Positions 39,888-47,939 of a DNA stretch of 47,939 nt are shown piece by piece (position 1 is the stretch's first letter; each line of letters opens with the position of its first letter). Both the position numbers and the translations under genes were made by a program. The notes below the pieces were generated by a model that was not told the origin of the DNA, did no database searches, and saw only the letters and a program-made list of their open reading frames with translations. The DNA is from Cyanobium sp. E1_MAG_00006 (lineage in GTDB: Bacteria > Cyanobacteriota > Cyanobacteriia > PCC-6307 > Cyanobiaceae), in NCBI GenBank assembly GCA_027488975.1, contig JAIYAQ010000038.1, positions 1-47,939 of the forward strand. The letters run 5' to 3'.

Positions 39888-41330
39888 ATGAGCAGCGCAC
39901 AGGCCGTTGGCGATCTGGTGAGTCAGCCGTACAAGTACGGCTTCGTCACCGACATCGAAACCGAGAAGATCGCCAAGGGCCTCAGTGAGGACGTTGTGCG
40001 GCTGATCTCCAGCAAGAAGCAGGAGCCGGACTTCCTGTTGGACTTCCGCCTGCGGGCCTATCGCCAGTGGCTGCAGATGCAGGAGCCCGACTGGGCCAGC
40101 CTCGGCTACCCGCCGATCGACTACCAGAACATCATCTATTACGCCGCACCGAAGCAGCAGGCCAAGAAGGCCAGCCTCGATGAGGTGGATCCCAAGCTGC
40201 TCGAAACCTTCGACAAGCTCGGGATTCCCCTGAGCGAACAGAAGCGTCTCTCCAACGTGGCTGTTGATGCGGTGTTCGACAGCGTCTCGATCGCCACCAC
40301 CTACAAGGAGAAGCTGGCCGAGCATGGCGTGATCTTCTGCTCGATCAGCGAGGCGGTGAAGGAGCATCCCGAGCTGATTGAGCGTTACCTGGGCACCGTG
40401 GTGGCCAGCAACGACAACTATTTCGCGGCCCTCAACTCGGCCGTGTTCAGCGACGGCTCCTTCGTGTTCATCCCGAAAGGTGTGGACTGCCCGATGGAGC
40501 TCTCCACTTACTTCCGCATCAACTCCGGCGACACGGGTCAGTTCGAGCGCACCCTGATCGTGGCCGAGGAGGGTGCTTCCGTCAGCTACCTCGAGGGTTG
40601 CACGGCGCCGATGTTCGATACCAACCAGCTGCACGCCGCCGTGGTGGAGCTGGTGGCGCTGGATGACGCCTCGATCAAGTACTCAACCGTGCAGAACTGG
40701 TACGCCGGTGATGAGAACGGTGTGGGCGGCATCTACAACTTCGTCACCAAGCGTGGCCACTGCCGCGGCGATCGCAGCCACATCAGCTGGACCCAGGTGG
40801 AAACCGGTTCGGCGATCACCTGGAAGTACCCCAGCTGTGTGCTGCAGGGGGCTGATTCCGTGGGCGAGTTTTACTCCGTGGCCCTCACCAACAACTGCCA
40901 GCAGGCGGATACCGGCACCAAGATGATTCATGTGGGGCCCCGCAGTCGCTCCACGATCGTGAGCAAGGGCATCAGCGCCGGTCGCTCCTCCAATAGCTAT
41001 CGCGGCCTGGTGCAGATCGGTCCGAAAGCGGTGGGTGCCCGCAACTACAGCCAGTGCGATTCGATGTTGATCGGTGATCGCGCCGCTGCCAACACCTACC
41101 CCTACATCCGCTCGCAGCAGCCCCAGTCGGCCGTTGAGCACGAGGCCAGCACCTGCCGCATCTCCGAAGACCAGCTCTTCTACCTGCAGAGCCGTGGCAT
41201 CGGCCTGGAGGAAGCCGTCTCGATGATGGTGAGTGGCTTCTGCCGCGATGTGTTCAACCAGCTGCCGATGGAGTTCGCCGCCGAGGCGGACAAACTGCTG
41301 GCCCTCAAACTCGAGGGTTCGGTGGGCTGA
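39888..41330 (+). CDS. sufB: SufB, Fe-S scaffold subunit
   Basis: A 480-residue protein, typical SufB length. It starts [40 protein letters not shown]. The beta-helix core follows, with [60 protein letters not shown] and [12 protein letters not shown]. The C-terminal [38 protein letters not shown] is the signature shared with SufD. With SufC and SufD it builds and passes on 4Fe-4S clusters in the cytosol. The ATG at 39888 is chosen because upstream in-frame residues are the ftrC shadow. Confidence 0.97.
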   Translation: MSSAQAVGDLVSQPYKYGFVTDIETEKIAKGLSEDVVRLISSKKQEPDFLLDFRLRAYRQWLQMQEPDWASLGYPPIDYQNIIYYAAPKQQAKKASLDEVDPKLLETFDKLGIPLSEQKRLSNVAVDAVFDSVSIATTYKEKLAEHGVIFCSISEAVKEHPELIERYLGTVVASNDNYFAALNSAVFSDGSFVFIPKGVDCPMELSTYFRINSGDTGQFERTLIVAEEGASVSYLEGCTAPMFDTNQLHAAVVELVALDDASIKYSTVQNWYAGDENGVGGIYNFVTKRGHCRGDRSHISWTQVETGSAITWKYPSCVLQGADSVGEFYSVALTNNCQQADTGTKMIHVGPRSRSTIVSKGISAGRSSNSYRGLVQIGPKAVGARNYSQCDSMLIGDRAAANTYPYIRSQQPQSAVEHEASTCRISEDQLFYLQSRGIGLEEAVSMMVSGFCRDVFNQLPMEFAAEADKLLALKLEGSVG

Positions 41331-41405
41331 GGTACGACTTCCGCATCACGTCCTGCCTCCCCGCCCATTCTTTTCTTTCCCGCTCCTTTCTGATCGCCCG
41401 CTGCC

Positions 41406-42220
<815 letters not shown>

Positions 42221-42221
<1 letters not shown>

Positions 42222-43498
42222 TGACCGCCAGCCTCAGCGCTCCCGGCAGCAGCGTCATGGGTCGTTCCGCCTGGCTTGAGCCCTGGCTGGCGACACTCCC
42301 CGCTCCCTCCGGTCCCCTGGAGGCGGTGCAGGTGCGCGGACGACGCGCCCTGCGCGAGCAACCGGTGCCCTCCTCGCGCCAGGAGGACTGGCGCTTCACC
42401 GATCTTTCCCTGCTGCAGCAGCTGCAGCAGGCGCCTGGGGCCGGTGATGCTGCCGCCGCGGCGTCCGCCGCCGCACTGCCCCCGCCTGCTCCCGGCGCGT
42501 TTCGCCTGGTGCTGGATGGCCGCAGTGATCCCCTCGACGGGGTGACCCTGCCCGAGGGCTTGCAGGCCCTCAACCCCTTGGAGATCGGCCAGGGCCTCGG
42601 CCACACCCTGGCGGCCACCGGCTGCGAGCAGCACTGGCCCGTGGAGCTGAACCACGCTGCCGCCGGCACGTTGCTGGCCCTGCGGGTCACCGCCCGCCAC
42701 AGCGTCCGCCTGGAACTGGTGAGTGCCGCTGGCGCCGGCCTGCTGCCGCTACGGCTGCTGCTGGTGCTTGAGGAGAAGGCCGCGCTGGAGGTGAACCAGC
42801 TGCTGCTGGCCCCAGGCCCCGGCTCCATCAGCCTGGTGCTTGAGGCCCATCTCGCCCGCAGCGCTCGGCTGCACCACGGTCTGGTGGCCCTGGGCCATCC
42901 CGAGGCGGCCCTGCTGGGCCATCTGGCCCTGGAACAGGAGCCGGAGAGCAGTGCCAACCTCACGGCGGTGAGTGCCGGCTGGGGCCTGGCGCGCCTCGAG
43001 CCGCGCGTGCTGCAGGTGGATGGCCAGGCCGTCACCACCCTGCGGGGGCTGCAGGTGGTGGATGGCCGCCAGATCGCTGACACCCACAGCCATGTGCGCT
43101 TCAACGGTCCGGAGGGGCAGCTCGATCAGCTGCACAAGGTGGTGGCAGCCGGCCAGGGCCGCAGCGTGTTCAACGGCGCCGTGCGCGTGCCCCGCGAAGC
43201 CCAGCGCACCAACGCCGCCCAGCTCAGCCGCAGCCTGCTGCTCTCCGATCGGGCCCGCATCGATACCAAGCCCGAGCTGGAGATCGTCGCCGACGACGTG
43301 AAGTGCGCCCACGGCGCCACCGTGAGCTCCCTGCAGACCGACGAACTCTTCTATTTGCAGAGCCGCGGCATCGGTGCCGATCAGGCCGCTCAGCTGCTGC
43401 AGCGTGCCTTCTGTGAGGAGGTGCTGCGGGAGCTGCCGGCTGTGGCCAGGGCCTGGTGCCCGCTTGAGGCCCTGCAGCGGCAGGACGGCTTGGCATGA
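42221..43498 (+). CDS. sufD: SufD, Fe-S assembly subunit
   Basis: A 425-residue SufBD-family protein. The N-terminal helical domain includes ALREQPVPSSRQEDWRFTDLSLLQQL. The beta-helix follows, with HSHVRFNGPEGQLDQLHKVVAAGQGRSVFNGAVRVPREAQRTNAAQLSRSLLLSDRARIDTKPELEIVADDVKCAHGATV. The end [34 protein letters not shown] is the conserved SufBD tail. It pairs with SufB. It starts on the last base of the sufC stop and ends in an ATGA overlap with sufS. Confidence 0.96.
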
Positions 43499-44781
43499 CC
43501 AGCACCCTTCCGGCACCGGCCGCAGCCGGCACCCATTCCGAGAATCTGGCCGCCCTCACCCGGCCCGATTTCCCGCTGCTGGCGCAGACGGCCTGCCTCG
43601 GCCAGCCGCTGATCTACCTCGATCACGCCGCCACCAGCCAGAAGCCCCGCCAAGTGCTGGCGGCTCTGCAGCACTACTACGACCACGACAACGCCAACGT
43701 GCACCGCGGCGCTCACCAGCTGAGCGCCCGTGCCACTGAAGGCTTCGAGGGTGCCCGTGCCAAGACGGCCACCTTCATCGGGGCCGCGAGCCCCAACGAG
43801 ATCGTGTTCACCCGCAACGCCAGTGAGGCGATCAACCTGGTGGCCCGCAGCTGGGGCGAGGCCAACCTGCGCCCCGGCGATGAGGTGCTGCTCACGGTGA
43901 TGGAGCACCACAGCAACCTGGTGCCCTGGCAGCTGCTGGCCGACCGCACCGGCTGCGTGCTGCGCCATGCCGGCCTCACGACCAGCGGCGAACTGGATCT
44001 CGAAGACCTGCGCGGCAAGCTCAGCGAGCGCACCCGTCTGGTGAGCCTGGTGCAGGTGAGCAACACCCTCGGCTGCCTCAACCCGATCGCCGAGGTGGCG
44101 GCCCTCGCCCACGCCGCCGGTGCACTCCTGCTGGTGGATGCCTGCCAGAGCCTGCCGCACCTGCCCCTGGACGTGAAGACCCTCGGGGCCGACTTCCTGG
44201 TGGGCAGCTCCCACAAGCTCTGCGGCCCCACCGGCATGGGCTTCCTCTGGGGGCGCGAGGCGCTGCTGGAGGCGATGCCGCCCTTCCTCGGTGGTGGCGA
44301 GATGATTCAGGATGTGTACCTGGACCACAGCAGCTGGGCCGGCCTGCCGCACAAGTTCGAGGCCGGTACCCCCGCCATCGGCGAGGCGATCGGTATGGGC
44401 GCCGCCCTCGACTATCTGCAGGCCATCGGCCTGGGGCGCATCCATTCCTGGGAGCAGCAGCTCACCCGCCAGCTGTTTGATCGCCTGCAGGCGATCGACC
44501 GCCTGACGATCCTTGGCCCCACCCCGGAGCAGCAGCCCGACCGCGGCGCCCTGGCCGCGTTCCACCTGGAGGGCGTTCACGCCAACGACATCGCCGCCCT
44601 GCTGGATTCCTCCGGGATCTGCATCCGCAGCGGCCACCACTGCACCCAACCGCTGCATCGCCACTACGGCCTCAGCGGTTCGGCCCGCGCCAGCCTCAGC
44701 TTCACCACCACCCCCGAGGAGATCGATCGCTTCGCCGAAGAGTTGGCGGGCGCCATCAGCTTCCTGCGCGAGCACAGCTGA
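43495..44781 (+). CDS. sufS: SufS cysteine desulfurase
   Basis: A 428-residue PLP enzyme of the group II desulfurases. IYLDHAATSQKPRQVL is the N-terminal signature, HRGAHQLSARATEGFEGAR follows, and the PLP lysine is Lys241 in GSSHKLCGPTGMGFLWG. The catalytic cysteine is Cys383 in IRSGHHCTQPLHRHYG. It takes sulfur from cysteine for cluster assembly. A SufE partner is not in this window. The ATG overlaps the sufD stop as ATGA. It is the last gene of the plus-strand suf set; the next gene converges 7 bp away with no terminator. Confidence 0.97.
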   Translation: MTSTLPAPAAAGTHSENLAALTRPDFPLLAQTACLGQPLIYLDHAATSQKPRQVLAALQHYYDHDNANVHRGAHQLSARATEGFEGARAKTATFIGAASPNEIVFTRNASEAINLVARSWGEANLRPGDEVLLTVMEHHSNLVPWQLLADRTGCVLRHAGLTTSGELDLEDLRGKLSERTRLVSLVQVSNTLGCLNPIAEVAALAHAAGALLLVDACQSLPHLPLDVKTLGADFLVGSSHKLCGPTGMGFLWGREALLEAMPPFLGGGEMIQDVYLDHSSWAGLPHKFEAGTPAIGEAIGMGAALDYLQAIGLGRIHSWEQQLTRQLFDRLQAIDRLTILGPTPEQQPDRGALAAFHLEGVHANDIAALLDSSGICIRSGHHCTQPLHRHYGLSGSARASLSFTTTPEEIDRFAEELAGAISFLREHS

Positions 44782-44788
44782 CGCTGCC

Positions 44789-46267
44789 TCAGCACGCCAG
44801 GACGGCCGCAGCCCGTGTCGCCGCAGCCAGGCCTGCTTCGATCGCCCCTTCGAAGTAGCCCGGCCAGCGGGGTGAGGCCTCGCTGCCGGCCCACAGCACC
44901 CTGCCGTGGTCCGCTGGGCCGGGCCCTCCTGACTCCCCAGCCGCCAGGCGGGCCGGACCGCTCCAGCTCCCGGGGCTGAGGAAGCTGGTGAAGGCGCCGC
45001 TGCTCCAGGGCTCCTCAGCCCAGGGCTGCTCCACCAGATCGCGCGGTGTCGCCGCCTCCGGCCCCCAGTAGGCCACCAGGTCGGCGAGGATCAGGCGCCG
45101 CCGCTCCGCGGCCGGCAGTGCCCCCAGCCTCAGGGCCCGTTCTCCCGCCACAAAGCTCGCCAGCACGGCGGGCTGGCCCTCCGGCGGTCCGCTGTCGGCC
45201 GTGAGCTCAAGGGCGGGCCGATCGCCGATCCCCAGGCCGTTCAGCCCGCGCTCCCGCCAGAACGGGCGGGCATAGGTGGCGAGGATCTTGGTCATGCCAC
45301 CCATGGGTGAGCGTTGCAGCAGGGCCCGCTGAGCCGCGGGCAGCGGCGGCTCAAACCGAATCGCCAGCCGCAGCGGTGGCGGCACCGCCACGATCACCAG
45401 CCGGGCCCGTTGGCACTGGCCATCGCCGCTGAGCAGCGTCACCCCCTGCGGGTTCTGTTCGATCTGCAGCACCGCCTGCCCCAGTTGCAGGCAGCCCGGA
45501 TCCTGGCGCTGCAGCTCCGCCGCCAACGCCTGCGCCACCGATCCGGCCCCACCGCGCACCAGCCAGGCCTCCGGGGATTCGGCCTGGGGCGCCACCGCCT
45601 GGGTCCAGGCCAGGTGCAGGATCGAGGCCTCCCAGGGCTCAAACCCGCCGGAGCCGCCCACCCGGCAGAGCCAGTCGAGCGGCAGCCGGGCCAGGGGGAT
45701 GCTGGTGTGACGGGCCGCCCAGGCGGCCACGCTGAGTTGATCGAGCGCATCCGCCTGGGGGGTGAGCCAGGGCTGCTGCGGGTTCACCGAGGCCACCAGC
45801 TCACTGAAGGCGGCGTGAAGGGTGCGGGTGGCCGCCAGCTCGTCAGCGGGAAACTCCAGCGCACTGGGTTCGAAGAACAGCAGGCTGTCGGCGAAGCTCG
45901 CGGCCAGCGGGACCTCGTGCCGGCGCCCCTGCCAGTGGAAAACCCCATGGCCGTCGTAGTGGCTGGGGAAGCGCTCCAGGCCCAGCTCCTCCACCAGTGC
46001 GGCGAAGCGGTGGTGGCTGGCGCCACCCCACTGCCCGCCCAGATCCACGATGCTGCCATCTCTGGTGCGGGCGCTCACCATCCGCCCGCCCACGCGGGTG
46101 CGGGCCTCCAGCAGCGCCACGCTCAGCCCTCGGGCCCGCAGCTCCCGTGCCGCCACAAGCCCGGAGAGGCCCGCGCCCACGATCAGCACGTCGCGCTCGG
46201 GCCTGCTCAGCTCGGCTGGCATCGCCTTGGCTGACATTGCCTCTGGTGACATCGCTTCGGGTGACAT
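44789..46267 (-). CDS. FAD-dependent amine oxidase (flavin monoamine oxidase type)
   Basis: About 492 residues from the ATG at 46267. The FAD-binding motif is DVLIVGAGLSGLVAARELRARGLSVALLEARTRVGGR (about residues 26-62), DLGGQWGGASHHRF follows, and the C-terminal FAD site is RVLWAGSEASPRWPGYFEGAIEAGLAAA. Substrate-domain residues such as PMGGMTKILATYARPFWRERGLNG fit the amino-acid/polyamine oxidase group; the substrate is unknown. Four ATGs at 46267, 46252, 46237 and 46222 sit in successive 15-bp repeats, so the start is ambiguous by up to 15 residues. It faces the DUF1543 gene. Confidence 0.85.
   Translation of the reverse strand: MSPEAMSPEAMSAKAMPAELSRPERDVLIVGAGLSGLVAARELRARGLSVALLEARTRVGGRMVSARTRDGSIVDLGGQWGGASHHRFAALVEELGLERFPSHYDGHGVFHWQGRRHEVPLAASFADSLLFFEPSALEFPADELAATRTLHAAFSELVASVNPQQPWLTPQADALDQLSVAAWAARHTSIPLARLPLDWLCRVGGSGGFEPWEASILHLAWTQAVAPQAESPEAWLVRGGAGSVAQALAAELQRQDPGCLQLGQAVLQIEQNPQGVTLLSGDGQCQRARLVIVAVPPPLRLAIRFEPPLPAAQRALLQRSPMGGMTKILATYARPFWRERGLNGLGIGDRPALELTADSGPPEGQPAVLASFVAGERALRLGALPAAERRRLILADLVAYWGPEAATPRDLVEQPWAEEPWSSGAFTSFLSPGSWSGPARLAAGESGGPGPADHGRVLWAGSEASPRWPGYFEGAIEAGLAAATRAAAVLAC
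46211..46267 (-). repeat. 15-bp start-codon repeats of the amine oxidase gene
   Basis: On the coding strand ATGTCACCCGAAGCG, ATGTCACCAGAGGCA, ATGTCAGCCAAGGCG and the partial ATGCCAGCCGAG follow each other, encoding MSPEA, MSPEA, MSAKA and MPAE. Each unit supplies an ATG and most end in a purine-rich stretch that could serve as ribosome binding site for the next ATG. Confidence 0.85.
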
Positions 46268-46331
46268 TGCCGCCTTGCCGCCTGCTGGAATGCTGGCAAG
46301 GACCGGCGCCGCTGTCCTGTCGTCCGCTCCC

Positions 46332-46868
46332 GTGGTTCGCACTTCTCCCACGCTGTTTCTGGTGGTGCTCGGCGGCCGGATGGCCAGCAGCCACATCGAG
46401 CTGCACGACGTGCGTTTCGTGGCCGGCCGCAGCATCGATGACACCCTGCCGGAGCTGCGGCGCCAGTGGTTCGGGCGGCGTGAGGGTCTGCACCTGGACA
46501 GCTTCATGGCGGTGCGGGCGGTGGATGGCTACGCGGTGCGCCTCGGGCGTGAGCCGTCCGCGCCCGGGCCCGAGCGGCTCTGGTTCGTGAACCTGGGCGC
46601 CTACTGCCCCGATTCCCTGGCCGAACTGCACCACTTCGGGCTGGTGGTGGCCACCTCGGCGGTGGCGGCCAAGGCAGCGGCGAAGCGCCAGTGGCTGAAG
46701 GGCGCGTTGCAGCAGCACAAGGATGATCTCTGGGCTGTGGACGACTGCCTGGCGATCGAGCAGCTGGACCTGCTGAGCGAGGGCCGCTGGCATGTGCAGC
46801 TGGAGCCCCATCCCGAGGGCCTCAGTCAACCCCAGGTGCCGGACTGGTTCGGCTACCGGCCGATCTGA
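46332..46868 (+). CDS. DUF1543 protein
   Basis: A 178-residue soluble protein. TLFLVVLGGRMASSHIELHDVRFVAGRSIDDTLPELRRQWFG and a later second module, LAELHHFGLVVATSAVAAKAAAKRQWLKGALQQHKDDLWAVDDCLAIEQL, fit the DUF1543 pattern of a strand-rich start with E-x-H-D-V-x-F-V-x-G. Function is unknown. The start is uncertain: GTG at 46332 directly precedes the conserved part, and ATG at 46290 would add 14 residues. It diverges from the amine oxidase gene by as little as 22-64 bp. Confidence 0.72.
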   Translation: MVRTSPTLFLVVLGGRMASSHIELHDVRFVAGRSIDDTLPELRRQWFGRREGLHLDSFMAVRAVDGYAVRLGREPSAPGPERLWFVNLGAYCPDSLAELHHFGLVVATSAVAAKAAAKRQWLKGALQQHKDDLWAVDDCLAIEQLDLLSEGRWHVQLEPHPEGLSQPQVPDWFGYRPI

Positions 46869-46905
46869 GGGGCTGGCTGGTCGCCGGCGGGGAGTGTTGG
46901 CCGGT

Positions 46906-46934
46906 GTGTCCCACACTCTGTACGTTCTGTACGG
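46906..46934. repeat. GTGT/ACAC hairpin followed by a 10-bp-period direct repeat
   Basis: GTGT-CCC-ACAC (46906-46916) is followed by TCTGTACG at 46917-46924 and again at 46927-46934, exactly 10 bp apart. It lies in the 154-bp gap before mtnA, about 90 bp upstream of its ATG. It could bind a regulator arranged on one face of the helix. No other feature is apparent in the gap. Confidence 0.45.
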
Positions 46935-47022
46935 AATTCAGGAGGGCGTTGCGGCGGCCTCTGCCCTGCCGCCGGCGTGATCAGATGATTTCTGCAGTTC
47001 CCGTTCTCCGCGGCTTGCTCTG

Positions 47023-47939
47023 ATGAACATCGACGGTCAGGCCTGGCGCACCATCGGGCTGGAGGAGGGAGAGCGCTCCGTCTGGGTGATCGATCAGACC
47101 CTGCTGCCCCACCGCTTCACCACCCACAGCCTGCGCAGCTGTGATGAGGCCGCCGAGGCGATCCGCACGATGGTGGTGCGCGGCGCGCCGCTGATCGGTG
47201 TGACCGGGGCCTACGGGCTGATGCTGGCCCTGCAGGTGGATCCCTCCGATGCGGCGCTGGCCGCGGCCTTTGAGCAGCTCAACGCCACACGCCCCACGGC
47301 GGTGAACCTGCGCTGGGCCCTGGAGCGGGTGCGGAAGGTGGTGGCGCCGTTGCCGCCGACGGAGCGGGCCGAGGCCGCCCGGCACGAGGCCGGTGCCATA
47401 GCCGATGAGGACGTGGCCATGTGCGACGCGATCGGTGAGCACGGCCTGCGGATCTTCCAGGAGCTGGCTGCGGCGCGGCCGGCGGCGCGCCAGGGCGAGC
47501 CGTTCAACGTGCTCACCCACTGCAATGCCGGCTGGTTGGCCACGGTCGACTGGGGCACGGCTCTGGCCCCCATCTACAAGGCTCATCGCGCTGGCCTGAA
47601 CATCCATGTGTGGGTGGATGAGACGCGCCCCCGCAACCAGGGCGCCTCGCTCACCGCCTATGAGCTGGGGCGGGAAGGGGTGCCGCACACCGTGATCGTG
47701 GACAACGCCGGCGGCCACCTGATGCAGCACGGCCAGGTGGATGCGGTGATCGTGGGCACCGACCGCACCACCCGCCGCGGCGATGTGTGCAACAAGATCG
47801 GCACCTACCTCAAGGCCCTGGCCGCCCACGACAACGGCGTGCCCTTCTACGTGGCCCTGCCCGCCTCCACGATCGACTGGAGCATCGACGACGGCGTGGC
47901 CGAGATCCCGATCGAGGCCCGCAGCGCCGAGGAGGTGAC
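47023..47939 (+). CDS. mtnA: Methylthioribose-1-phosphate isomerase, 3'-truncated by the window
   Basis: The frame is open from the ATG at 47023 to the window edge: 305 residues of an expected 330-370. It begins [30 protein letters not shown]. Family motifs are [26 protein letters not shown] with catalytic Cys167, [18 protein letters not shown], and [25 protein letters not shown] with catalytic Asp247. The 80-residue Cys-Asp spacing matches characterised MtnA. It converts methylthioribose-1-phosphate to methylthioribulose-1-phosphate in methionine salvage. The first part of the gene is preceded by the repeat at 46906-46934; I see no SAM riboswitch. Confidence 0.94.
   Translation, partial: MNIDGQAWRTIGLEEGERSVWVIDQTLLPHRFTTHSLRSCDEAAEAIRTMVVRGAPLIGVTGAYGLMLALQVDPSDAALAAAFEQLNATRPTAVNLRWALERVRKVVAPLPPTERAEAARHEAGAIADEDVAMCDAIGEHGLRIFQELAAARPAARQGEPFNVLTHCNAGWLATVDWGTALAPIYKAHRAGLNIHVWVDETRPRNQGASLTAYELGREGVPHTVIVDNAGGHLMQHGQVDAVIVGTDRTTRRGDVCNKIGTYLKALAAHDNGVPFYVALPASTIDWSIDDGVAEIPIEARSAEEV

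Noticed and set aside
46920-46932. NtcA-like site (GTA...TAC) ahead of mtnA
   Set aside because: The spacing is GTA-N7-TAC, one base short of the required GTA-N8-TAC.
46920-46933. LexA-type box GTAC...GTAC ahead of mtnA
   Set aside because: The two halves are separated by five bases; the cyanobacterial LexA motif needs four, and the base pattern does not fit.
46869-47022. SAM-sensing riboswitch before mtnA
   Set aside because: I could not find the paired stems or conserved core of any SAM riboswitch class; only short repeats are present.

Overview
The window reads as the chromosome of a high-GC picocyanobacterium of the Cyanobium/Synechococcus type. The evidence is a phycobilisome rod-core linker (CpcG), a CpcS-type bilin lyase, a 46-residue high-light-inducible protein, a cyanobacterial-type ferredoxin:thioredoxin reductase catalytic chain, a SufR-controlled suf cluster, and at least seven HIP1 octamers (GCGATCGC, e.g. 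at 2909, 10642, 11623, 17529, 23599, 37036, 42193). Coding is very dense, overlaps of a few bases are common, and GTG and TTG starts are frequent (xseA, hrpB, hflX, ndb and the RarA-like gene all appear to start with TTG). I saw no tRNA, rRNA, CRISPR array, insertion sequence or prophage.

Layout. 1-9.3 kb: YihY-type membrane protein, a zinc-ribbon membrane protein, the minus-strand set xseA-xseB-DUF2834, HLIP with a clear terminator, a HAD sugar-phosphatase, the HrpB-type helicase, and a Deg/HtrA protease. 9.3-14.2 kb: two small minus-strand proteins (one NblA-like in pattern, one with paired CX3C), an ABC-F ATPase, a Nif11-like small protein, AnmK and a 1-Cys peroxiredoxin. 14.2-24.2 kb: the overlapping set ndb-HAD-hflX, divergent cysH-coaX, PrxQ, an Sfp-type phosphopantetheinyl transferase, two exported or anchored proteins, and a RarA/MgsA ATPase fused to a degenerate methyltransferase-like half. 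24.3-30.1 kb: an RND efflux pair, then a K+-channel-like protein and a membrane-anchored ABM-domain protein in visibly less GC-rich DNA. 30.1-38.5 kb: phosphoglucomutase, a convergent pair of small exported proteins, a two-HKD phospholipase-D-like lipoprotein carrying an EF-hand-like loop, DUF4912, cpcG, cpcS and an EamA transporter. 38.1-44.8 kb: sufR facing ftrC-sufB-sufC-sufD-sufS across a 348-bp control region containing a near-perfect inverted repeat. 44.8 kb to end: FAD amine oxidase, DUF1543, and a 3'-truncated mtnA.

Functional themes are thiol/redox and Fe-S handling (FtrC, Suf, two peroxiredoxins, PAPS reductase, NDH-2), phycobilisome assembly (CpcG, CpcS, possibly an NblA relative), and nucleic-acid or ribosome maintenance (ExoVII, HrpB, RarA, HflX, ABC-F). 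Most of the window is ordinary housekeeping sequence. The parts that reward a second look are the SufR operator candidate with ftrC leading the suf genes, two unrelated genes that open with 15-bp in-frame repeats each carrying a start codon, the RarA fusion with a lost glycine motif, the EF-hand-like loop in the PLD lipoprotein, a small membrane-protein frame lacking a normal start codon, and several small unannotated-looking proteins. I see no clearly new defence or biosynthetic system.
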